Shown here one piece after another: positions 60,001 through 64,000 of a DNA stretch of 64,000 nucleotides. Every line of letters starts with the position of its first letter. The first letter of the stretch is position 1. Below the pieces are notes generated by a model that saw nothing but the letters and a program-made list of their open reading frames with translations, searched no databases and had not been told where the DNA came from. The stretch is taken from the NCBI GenBank assembly GCA_036873755.1, contig JAVTVY010039263.1, positions 1 to 64,000 of the forward strand. Direction: 5' to 3'. Made by a program: the position numbers and the translations under genes. The stretch is from Hanleya hanleyi. Taxonomy: Eukaryota > Mollusca > Polyplacophora > Lepidopleurida > Hanleyidae.

Positions 60001-60681
60001 ATTCACTTGGGTATGAGCCGCATTTCAATGCAAGTTATTTCACATACTTGTAGTACGATCAATAAGCTGTTATCAGCACCATTGAGTACAAATGTGGGTA
60101 CGCAGACTTTTCCCTAACATGCAACCATTTCAATAATATAACAGTAACCAAACAACTTACAATAATGTGACTAATTTCAATAACACGATATCAAACATCT
60201 ATACATAAAACAGTAACCCCGAGGTACTAGAACAATACCAGAGGTATAAAACTGATATCAGGTGTTTTCTGGATTTGTTAAAATTTACCATGAATTGTGA
60301 AAAAAAAATGACCACACCAGGCCTTGTCGGGCCTCAAAGGACCCCGGCCTGGTAAAATTTACAATACATTTTGTGTAAAACGATGCCATTATTGTGCAAC
60401 ATTGAAACGATCATGCAACTATGATACAGCAATGTTTCCCCATGTTGACGAGCGATTTTGGAGTAATAATGCTGGACAATTCTCATTCGGGGGTTTTCCC
60501 CATTTGAATGGCATTCGGATTACTTACATTGGAGAAGGGCAAACATTGTTGCACAAAACTACAATGGCCGATGAGTCAAATCCAGAGTAGCAAAATGATC
60601 CCCATGAGCCGTTTTGGTAAACTTCCACACGACCTGATATTTCATCATATCCACCTGTCAGTCGAAGTTGGTCTTCGTGCG
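38887..60681 (-). CDS. SRCR-domain type I membrane receptor, 3' part
   Basis: Ten exons on the minus strand join without a phase conflict: 60,681-60,528, 59,516-59,341, 58,891-58,753, 58,484-58,309, 54,366-54,213, 53,211-53,024, 49,605-49,446, 45,916-45,717, 45,214-45,107 and 39,029-38,887. They encode four scavenger receptor cysteine-rich domains, a single transmembrane helix and a 46-residue cytoplasmic tail. Three domains have six Cys (group A), and each domain is split by a phase-2 intron. Group-A domains are known to be encoded by two exons, so gene structure and cysteine count agree. The first domain has two additional Cys. The protein would be extracellular N-terminus out, like invertebrate pattern-recognition or adhesion SRCR proteins; the ligand is unknown. 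The 5' end, signal peptide and earlier domains lie beyond the window. Introns up to 6 kb are full of mobile elements. The orthologue is not identified. Confidence 0.88.
39231..39761. mobile_element. Foldback element, 531 bp
   Basis: Perfect 18-bp terminal inverted repeats ATAGGGAATCGTCCTCAA (39,231) and TTGAGGACGATTCCCTAT (ending 39,761). Inner arms also pair, for example GACACCTTTAACCAAAACCA with ATTTTGGTTAAAGGTGTCAT. The core is related to the element at 32,343-32,945. It lies in the last intron of the receptor gene. Confidence 0.82.
39762..41002. other. Intron sequence with CCAAT-like motifs
   Basis: No element is recognised. 40,220-40,330 contains GAGCCAATCAGC, GACCAATACACGTCAC and CAACCAATGG, which resemble CCAAT and CRE-type promoter boxes, but no exon could be tied to them. 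Confidence 0.35.
41105..43001 (+). mobile_element. Penelope-like retroelement, 5'-truncated
   Basis: Contains the decayed RT frame (41,109-42,600) and a 400-bp 3' untranslated region with CTAATTCCGCTTAACCCGG after the stop. It ends GACGCTTGTAAT at 43,001. That end is confirmed because five satellite inserts stop at exactly the same base. The 5' part of the usual protein is missing. No GIY-YIG endonuclease is visible downstream of the RT. I assign it to Penelope-like elements from the RT type; subclade is uncertain. At least three more fragments occur in the window. Confidence 0.75.
41109..42600 (+). pseudogene. Decayed Penelope-like reverse transcriptase
   Basis: Recognisable blocks in order: [17 protein letters not shown] (41,109-41,534 frame), [19 protein letters not shown] (about 41,520-41,580, next frame), [11 protein letters not shown] (about 41,670-41,700), RT motif [16 protein letters not shown] (about 41,762-41,806), motif B region [16 protein letters not shown] (about 42,012-42,060), and catalytic motif C YIDD at 42,136-42,147. 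C-terminal blocks are [16 protein letters not shown] and TYGVYISRL, then [19 protein letters not shown] to the stop at 42,598. Stops at about 41,532, 41,618 and 41,727 and frame changes near 41,510 and 42,065-42,100 interrupt it, so it cannot make active protein. The catalytic aspartates remain in the broken frames. The usual length of the family is longer at the N-terminus. Confidence 0.82.
43110..43925. other. Intron sequence, nothing recognised
   Basis: No repeat family or exon identified. The frame at 43,612-44,055 has no motif and runs into MITE copy D. Confidence 0.4.
43928..44520 (+). mobile_element. TTAA-type MITE (CCCTA family), copy D
   Basis: Starts CAACCCTATCTGGTCTGGGC and is colinear with the reverse complement of copy B through AAGATGGCCGCCATGATGA, CTGCATGATAAATTAGTAAA, GGCTCAAAATGACGCCAATA and TTTTTGTCGTTCCGGAGATA. 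The left TTAA is mutated to TCAA and the right terminus is eroded (CCCCCAGGGCATG). It carries G runs at about 43,969 and 44,358. Confidence 0.85.
44521..45106. other. Intron sequence, nothing recognised
   Basis: A+T-rich intron between the transmembrane and tail exons of the receptor. No feature identified. Confidence 0.45.
45107..45214 (-). CDS. SRCR receptor: transmembrane exon
   Basis: 108 bp, acceptor AATACTTTCAG and donor AACG|GTATGA, phase 1 in and out. It encodes [20 protein letters not shown] followed by FISMIAFAV, an uninterrupted hydrophobic helix of about 25 residues, then the basic stop-transfer GRQRLRN. This fixes the orientation as type I. Confidence 0.88.
45215..45716. other. 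Intron sequence
   Basis: No repeat or other feature seen. Confidence 0.5.
45717..45916 (-). CDS. SRCR receptor: domain 4, second half
   Basis: Acceptor TTATTTTCCAG, donor CTAA|GTAATA, phase 2 in and 1 out. It encodes [20 protein letters not shown] and then the four Cys of the domain's second half ([20 protein letters not shown]), with the ESSL-C motif typical of SRCR. About 13 residues link it to the membrane exon. Confidence 0.88.
45955..46840 (+). repeat. Repeat X, copy 1, split by a MITE
   Basis: Matches the 509-bp unit from ACACATATAAGGGAAGTGGG to GAATCTCGCCATATACAGG. It is interrupted at 46,023-46,379. A short start of a next unit (ACGCATATAAGGG) follows at 46,818. Confidence 0.9.
46023..46379. 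mobile_element. MITE with TA target duplication
   Basis: 357 bp with terminal inverted repeats of about 68 bp (CACTCTCAGAAATATTCAGG left; inverted CCTGAATATTTCTAAGAGTG right). The interior is filled with CCTGAAATTCAGG palindromes. Flanks read CAGTA-TA-[element]-TA-GTCTTC, whereas uninterrupted X copies read CAGTATAGTCTTC (49,860 and 50,770). TA duplication and CACT ends suggest a Tc1/mariner-like or related MITE. Confidence 0.93.
47275..48940 (+). mobile_element. LINE fragment (L1/Tx1-like RT), interrupted
   Basis: Decayed reverse transcriptase on the plus strand, antisense to the receptor. Blocks: LPGLLLLM (about 47,350), [23 protein letters not shown] (motif B region, about 47,530), [10 protein letters not shown] at the catalytic motif (YADD mutated to YAYD, about 47,645), [20 protein letters not shown]. 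After the foldback insertion it continues [16 protein letters not shown] and [13 protein letters not shown]. Frameshifts and stops are frequent. The clade assignment rests on these motifs and is tentative. 5' and 3' ends are not recognised. Confidence 0.82.
47895..48546. mobile_element. Foldback transposon with TTAA target duplication
   Basis: 652 bp made almost wholly of two inverted arms of about 290 bp (47,895-48,187 and 48,258-48,546) around a 70-bp loop. TTAA flanks both ends (47,891-47,894 and 48,547-48,550). Removing the element and one TTAA restores a continuous LINE frame (GRNAKDPLK joined to RSIDIIM). TTAA targets occur in piggyBac and Kolobok elements; the ends (AGTGATCGTA) do not look like the CCCTA family here. 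Confidence 0.93.
48941..49445. other. Intron sequence
   Basis: No exon or repeat identified. Frames on both strands at 48,924-49,382 lack SRCR or RT motifs. Confidence 0.45.
49446..49605 (-). CDS. SRCR receptor: domain 4, first half
   Basis: 160 bp, acceptor AATTTGCTGTAG, donor CCAAG|GTCAGT, phase 1 in and 2 out. It encodes [20 protein letters not shown] and then [20 protein letters not shown]: the VRLVGG-GRVE-WGTVC-D-CRQLG pattern that defines the start of an SRCR domain. Confidence 0.93.
49799..50707 (+). repeat. Repeat X, copy 2, split by a LINE
   Basis: Full 508-bp unit once the 401-bp LINE insertion at 50,183-50,583 is removed. Confidence 0.92.
50183..50583 (+). mobile_element. 5'-truncated LINE 3' end with ATTC tail
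   Basis: A 401-bp insertion between GGCCCGAT and GTCGACCCAGCATC, which are adjacent in other X copies. It encodes the C-terminus of a non-LTR retrotransposon protein, [15 protein letters not shown] and [26 protein letters not shown] and stop (50,400-50,402). It ends in an (ATTC)n tail, as is usual for the CR1/L2 group. The target duplication is at most 2 bp (AT). Confidence 0.9.
50708..51178 (+). repeat. Repeat X, copy 3
   Basis: In tandem with copy 2. It breaks off in GGGCGGGCCTCGGGGA, followed by about 75 bp of unrelated sequence before copy 4. Confidence 0.9.
51254..51762 (+). repeat. Repeat X, copy 4
   Basis: First of two near-identical 509-bp tandem units. CATATAAGGG starts at 51,261, 51,770 and 52,279. 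Read on minus it contains TAATACCGCTTATGCCGG and CTAGGGGCCGT, homologous to the 3' untranslated region of the Penelope-like element (TAATTCCGCTTAACCCGG, CTAGGGGCCGT). The 64-codon frames here are repeat-derived. Confidence 0.93.
51763..52271 (+). repeat. Repeat X, copy 5
   Basis: Second 509-bp tandem unit, differing from copy 4 at only a few positions. It contains CGGGGACGAAACGTCCACC, a strongly conserved segment of the family. Confidence 0.93.
52272..52600 (+). repeat. Repeat X, copy 6, partial
   Basis: First 329 bp of the unit, ending in GGAGACTGGTGAGCTGTACC. Confidence 0.9.
52601..53023. other. Intron sequence with short tandem duplication
   Basis: GTCGGTTGTCGGAT-TGTGG-CTGTATGCACG occurs twice, about 31 bp apart, near 52,719-52,781. 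Nothing else recognised. Confidence 0.5.
53024..53211 (-). CDS. SRCR receptor: domain 3, second half
   Basis: 188 bp, acceptor CACTTTCCTCCAG, donor TTGTG|GTAAGG, phase 2 in and 1 out. It encodes [20 protein letters not shown] and then NDC and VVVYC: the W-D-V-C-G-E-SL-C signature of SRCR second halves. Confidence 0.93.
53212..53525. other. Intron sequence
   Basis: Nothing recognised before the retroelement fragment. Confidence 0.5.
53526..54090 (-). mobile_element. Penelope-like 3' fragment
   Basis: About 565 bp, reverse complement of 42,409-42,985. It includes the last 60 codons of the RT frame (GTTTCTGCAACAGACGTTG region on plus), the stop, and the CGGGTTAAGCGGAATTAGAC 3' region. It stops about 15 bp short of the element's 3' end. 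Same orientation as the receptor gene. Confidence 0.9.
54213..54366 (-). CDS. SRCR receptor: domain 3, first half
   Basis: 154 bp, acceptor GTTTTCCTTTCAG, donor CGAGC|GTAAGT, phase 1 in and 2 out. It encodes [20 protein letters not shown] and then [23 protein letters not shown] and VACR-MG are SRCR landmarks. A transposon end lies 13 nt upstream of the exon. Confidence 0.93.
54380..56025. mobile_element. DNA transposon remnant with imperfect TIRs
   Basis: Left end ACACTGTTGTGAATCACACC and right end, inverted, ACACTGTTATAAATTACCG share about 70-75% identity over 45 bp, through AAATGTA. Both terminal regions are dense in CACCGTAATTTAC-like motifs (54,395-54,600 and 55,930-56,020). No transposase frame is recognised. 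It could instead be two separate related MITEs. A 128-bp MITE sits inside. Confidence 0.5.
55584..55711. mobile_element. 128-bp MITE with perfect TIRs
   Basis: CGTGTCTACCCGCGGGAGA at the left and its exact complement TCTCCCGCGGGTAGACACG at the right (19 bp each). No coding capacity. Flanks TTG / GCT show no obvious target duplication. Confidence 0.75.
56026..57734. other. Intron sequence, nothing recognised
   Basis: A long stretch between receptor domains 2 and 3. Contains a G run at 57,377-57,387. Frames up to 67 codons lack SRCR motifs or splice context. Confidence 0.5.
57735..57955 (-). mobile_element. Eroded TTAA-type MITE (CCCTA family) remnant
   Basis: Retains GACGTCAT, GGTAAGGCTTGATCCCAAA, ATATAGTGTTGGAAGGTT, GCTGCGGTACACCCGAAATC and GCCCAGGTCAATATGGTTA in the order of the family's left half, minus orientation. 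A 22-bp unit (TTTCGCGTCACTATGACGTCA) is duplicated in tandem at 57,738-57,781. Confidence 0.65.
57956..58308. other. Intron sequence
   Basis: No feature identified. Confidence 0.5.
58309..58484 (-). CDS. SRCR receptor: domain 2, second half
   Basis: 176 bp, acceptor CCTATATTTTCAG, donor CATAA|GTGAGT, phase 2 in and 1 out. It encodes [20 protein letters not shown] then [19 protein letters not shown], a textbook SRCR second half with four Cys. Confidence 0.95.
58753..58891 (-). CDS. SRCR receptor: domain 2, first half
   Basis: 139 bp, acceptor GAAACTTCCATAG (the tract is weak), donor ACCCAG|GTAAAC, phase 1 in and 2 out. It encodes [20 protein letters not shown] then [10 protein letters not shown] and [12 protein letters not shown]. 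It lacks the usual GRVE (EGLLQI instead) but keeps WGTIC and VAC. Confidence 0.9.
58892..59340. other. Intron sequence
   Basis: No feature identified. Confidence 0.5.
59341..59516 (-). CDS. SRCR receptor: domain 1, second half
   Basis: 176 bp, acceptor TTTCTATTTTAG, donor CATGCG|GTGAGT, phase 2 in and 1 out. It encodes [20 protein letters not shown], then [17 protein letters not shown] and DVAVTC. One extra Cys (KAC) precedes the four typical ones. Confidence 0.92.
59517..60527. other. Intron sequence with a short palindrome
   Basis: CCAGGCCTTGTCGGGCCT and AGGACCCCGGCCTGG at 60,318-60,353 form an imperfect G+C-rich hairpin between flanking AAAATTTAC repeats. Nothing else recognised. Confidence 0.45.
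60528..60681 (-). CDS. SRCR receptor: domain 1, first half
   Basis: 154 bp, acceptor CAATTATTCTACAG, donor CCAAT|GTAAGT, phase 1 in and 2 out. It encodes [20 protein letters not shown] then [15 protein letters not shown] and VVLCNNVC. The phase-1 entry means at least one more upstream exon, not identified before the window end. Confidence 0.92.
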
Positions 60682-61025
60682 CTGTAGAATAATTGATAAT
60701 ATAACTGACATTGGTCACAGCAACATATATTACCACAGATTGCAATTAAATATCAAACAAGTACTTCAACCCCATAACGGCAGTCAGATTTCCCGATTTT
60801 TTTATTTATGCAATTTCTCCACAAAAACTGCATGATAAATTAGTAAATATTAATGTGATGCGAAATAAAATTATTTTTGCCCCCTTTTCATCACGGAAAA
60901 GCAAGAATTTTGAAGAAATATGACAAAAACATCACTTTTCTGATACCCCACGTGGCCGCCATCTTGAATTTACCCATGATCCTCTGCTCGGGGGTTATGC
61001 AAATGGGCTCAAAATGACCCCAATA

Positions 61026-63427
61026 CAAGGGCGTAGACAAGTTGTCAGGTTTGGGGGGGCTTGAGGGGGGGGGAGAGCCCTCGCAGCTTAAGATTTTTTT
61101 TTAAATTTGATGGTAAATTGGCACTCTCTGGGAGCATCTGGGTAGTATAACATTGTAACAACTGAACTTTGATTTATCCCAAAATGTCTCATAACAATGA
61201 CGAACACTGCAATGATATACAAGCTGAAGTGATCATTCAGTCTCGGGTTTGCACTATAATTCAAGTTAATCCTTAACCCCTTGTTTACCGCTATAAGAAA
61301 TATGTGGAGTGCGCGGAAATCCTTCATGGACCAAATCACAAATGGCGTAACTAGAAAAAAATTGTGATTTTTGGTCATGTTGGTGGGAGCAACAGTGGTT
61401 ACCATAGCAACTCAGTTGTTGGGACTAAAAAGTCCCGACGGTCAATATCGGACGGGTCAAAAATCGTCATTTTGGATGCTTTTTGTGTAAATCCATAGCA
61501 AATTGGACATGAATAATGTAACAAAATACGTTATTTCAATATATAACATCAAGGATTCGCCTGTAGAACCACCCTTTCAACAAAGATAATAATTGAAACT
61601 AGGAAATGATTGAAACAAGTAATATTGTCCAGAAAGTGCTCATCCATGTTTGCCATTACAGTTTCCCATGAGCATACGTTTTCATTTATGTTCCCTGTAA
61701 GTCAAATATCAACAGCGATCACAGAGGAATTTGGTGAATAACATATTTGCGATGAATATTTAGCGGTCATACATGTAGCAACGAACAGTCCGACATATGG
61801 AAATCTTGATAAAGTCAGATGAAAGTAGCACAATTACCCATATGGTGTTTGTATGGCATGTTTGTATGGCATAAATCAGCTGAGAAAGCAAGAATAAATA
61901 AACTATTGGCGGAATTTGAACCTTCAACCCTTCATACATGCGGATATAAGGTGCATTATGCGTTACAATATGCCTCAACATCCAATTGAACTTTTATTAG
62001 TTTCATAACTTACACGAACTGGTGATTGATGCATCAAATATTACCATTGGGACTTTTTAGTCCCGTTTCAAAAAGGTCTGATATTACCCAACGGGACTAA
62101 AATGTCCCAAAACTAATTAACCTAATTTCGATAGGAAACTGAGCGGTTTTCCCAAAAATGCAACTAGCATTATGTTCTTGATGTTAGAAATCATTCATAA
62201 AAAAATTCCCAGTTAGATTGACTAAAAACTTCCTCAAACTGGAGTGCAACAGTTTTCTTCTGAAATCCACTACGTTTTGCTGAGTGGGTTATCCGCGCGT
62301 CTGATGACGGCACCGATGGTTGTTCATCACAGCTCGCTATAGTTTGTTTCAGATAGTCCGGGACAACCTTCCGTGTGTACCTAAATGTCCCGACGGCAGG
62401 TTTGTGGAATTGACTGTGAGCTCAGTCACTTAAGAGGGGGTGGGACTTTTAAGTCCCGTCGGTAAACAAAGGGTTAAACAATACTATCCTGCCCCGATAG
62501 CAGCGCGTGTCTGAGCAAGTTTCGTATCGGACGTTTTCGACGATATTTCTGGGACAATTTACCCGACAACATTGAAACTTCACACAGTAGATAAAAAAAT
62601 ACTAAATTTATTCCAAAGTATCAAGAAAATCCTTCCAGTAGTTCTCAATAAATCGCGAAAACAATAATTAGATGGGAGATTTGTGAGATATTTTTGACGT
62701 CATGACGGCAAGCTCGCATGTTTTAACAATGGCAGATCAAAGTTATCGTGGTCCCAAAATAACATGGTAGGTATCGGTGACTTTGGTCAGTTCTCAACAA
62801 ATTTTAATGAAAGACAGAAATACAATTAGGGATTTTTAGTTTATATACTGTGTGAAGTTTCAATGTTGTACGATAAATTTTCTCCGAAATATAACCAAAA
62901 ACGTATGGGATTTATTATCTGGGAAAGACAGTAGGTTTATTTCTAGGGTTTCTTTATGAAAAGTAGTTGAGAGTTTGTATATCTCTTGTTTGTGAATAAA
63001 GAAGTACTGAACAAATGACTGGGATCTCAATTGAAAAACAAAATAACTTTATAGTGAAAAAGTTACGAAAAGTTCTGCTCATCTGAAGTTTTGATGTTTT
63101 TCGTCCAAATAGGCGGTATTTGATTGGATTTGGAGCACACTATTCCATTCTCGGATGCGATTGTACCAGATTGGAGCCCGAAATCGTCAATCTATGGTTT
63201 TGGTCACTGATCAATTGCAATCTTATTTTAGGCCTAATGGTATACACTGGCGGTGATAAGTTTACTTCTCCTGTAATAATTGAATAAGATACGTGATCTT
63301 AGTTTCTTTTTCTTTCTTTCTTTCCTTTTTTCGTTTGTTTGTTTGTTTTGTTCTTTTTTTTTTGCCGGCCGTCAAAATTTGGGGGGGATCAAGCCCCCCC
63401 CCAAGCCCCCCGTTGTCTACGCCCTTG
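61026..63427. mobile_element. 2.4-kb TIR element inserted in MITE F
   Basis: Ends CAAGGGCGTAGACAA and TTGTCTACGCCCTTG are perfect inverted repeats, followed inside by poly-G/C-rich subterminal tracts. CAATA flanks both sides (61,021-61,025 and 63,428-63,432), a 5-bp target duplication. No transposase frame is recognised, so it is non-autonomous. The superfamily is uncertain (short-duplication hAT-like ends are one option). It holds another element and a TTTC/GTTT microsatellite at 63,305-63,345. Confidence 0.88.
61276..62473. mobile_element. 1.2-kb TTAA-flanked element, innermost of nest
   Basis: 1,198 bp flanked by TTAA (61,272-61,275 and 62,474-62,477). Terminal inverted repeats are CCCCTTGTTTACCG and CGGTAAACAAAGGG, 13 of 14 matching. 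Four palindromic boxes of the form GGGACTNNNNAGTCCC (near 61,421, 62,049, 62,092 and 62,443) recur inside. TTAA target and CCC ends fit a piggyBac-like non-autonomous element. No coding frame. Confidence 0.82.
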
Positions 63428-63552
63428 CAATAGGGTCAACTGTGAAGTGAAGGAGTTTCAGCTCTCCATTTTTTTGTCGTTCCGGAGATAGCGCAGAAAG
63501 CTTGGTAGGTGGGCCATTTCGCCTCCCCTCCCCCCGGCCAGGTAGGGTTAAA

Positions 63553-63759
63553 AAGGTGAAACATATGTTTCAATATGGGTGCTCTGCGAATTACTTTCAA
63601 ACATTCTGTTGTGAAAATGTCACATACGATGCTTCAGATGCGACATTCAATATTCAGACGTCGTCCATGAAGGAATTTCCGCGTCAATATTCGAAAGCTC
63701 CATTGTTGTATGACAGTTAGCATAAATTCCAGATAGGTATGCAATAAAACTGATAAAAA
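63553..63759. other. Unassigned sequence
   Basis: Short stretch between MITE F and the retroelement fragment. No feature recognised. Confidence 0.4.
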
Positions 63760-64000
63760 CTGCAGCTTGTGTCCTACAAGAGAGAAGCGGACAACAGTTT
63801 TCAATGATCTTAGCAGGACATGATGATGGATTACACGTACAATCCTAATCACTGATCATTATTCTTCACCAAGTGAAATTCCAGACTATGTATCTGAATC
63901 ACGCTCTAATTGTGCCTGTTCGTTTGAACATCATGGGGATGTAAACCACAAGATATCCGATCGATCCTGGCCCCGGGTTAAGCGGAATTAGGCTCATTTT
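63760..64000 (-). mobile_element. Diverged Penelope-like 3' fragment, cut by window end
   Basis: Shares CAAGAGAGAAGCGG-CAACAG and TTTTCAATGAT with 53,665-53,700, then TAATCACTGATCA-TATTCTT, GAATCACGCTCTAATTGTG and CCCCGGGTTAAGCGGAATTA in the same order as the 3' region at 42,610-42,855 (inverted). Divergence is higher than in the other copies, so it is a different subfamily. Confidence 0.75.

Larger units (their letters stand above)
60793..63552 (+). mobile_element. TTAA-type MITE (CCCTA family), copy F, split
   Basis: 60,793-61,025 (CTGCATGATAAATTAGTAAA to AAAATGACCCCAATA) and 63,428-63,552 (GAGTTTCAGCTCTCCATTTT to GGCCAGGTAGGGTTAA) are the two parts of one family member. The left half is missing. 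They are separated by a 2.4-kb insertion at 61,026-63,427. Confidence 0.88.

Overview
The window is animal genomic DNA, about 40% G+C, with introns, canonical GT-AG splice sites, polyadenylation signals and a high load of transposable elements and satellite DNA. An SRCR-domain receptor, a Penelope-type retroelement, LINE remnants and many MITEs point to a marine invertebrate. Deuterostomes such as amphioxus, hemichordates or echinoderms are rich in SRCR genes, but the phylum cannot be fixed from this sequence alone.

Layout. (1) 1-26,466 is one satellite array of about 58-bp monomers. It has higher-order structure with periods near 1.11, 2.94-2.99 and 3.30-3.35 kb. It holds one 176-bp fragment of another repeat family (called X here) and five identically bounded 132-bp copies of the 3' end of a Penelope-like element, whose longer copy lies at 41.1-43.0 kb. 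(2) From 26,470 a plus-strand gene can be assembled: a 5' exon ending at 26,557, then coding exons 26,950-27,258, 35,959-36,034 and 38,411-38,451. All splice phases agree and give a 141-residue protein of no family I recognise. (3) On the minus strand, from beyond 60,681 down to 38,877, lies the 3' part of a type I membrane receptor. It has four group-A SRCR domains, each split over two exons, then a transmembrane exon and a short cytoplasmic tail exon with a polyadenylation signal 4 nt after the stop. All ten exons agree in phase (1-2-1 for the SRCR exon pairs, 1-1 for the transmembrane exon). The two genes are convergent, their stop codons about 440 bp apart.

Introns and flanks are packed with mobile elements. 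They include a decayed Penelope-like RT copy enclosed by long inverted repeats, several minus-strand fragments of its 3' part, a 509-bp tandem family (X) related to that 3' region, two LINE fragments, a family of TTAA-flanked CCCTA-ended MITEs, foldback elements, and a three-level nest at 60.8-63.55 kb. In several places an empty copy of the target, or an open reading frame resuming across the insertion, lies in the same window, so target duplications can be read directly.

The strongest points are the phase-consistent SRCR receptor, the satellite that captured a retroelement tail and amplified it, and the insertions with internal empty-site controls. I found no CRISPR array, rRNA or convincing tRNA. 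Most other open frames are repeat-derived or chance. All similarity statements come from reading the sequence and from family knowledge; no database search was run.
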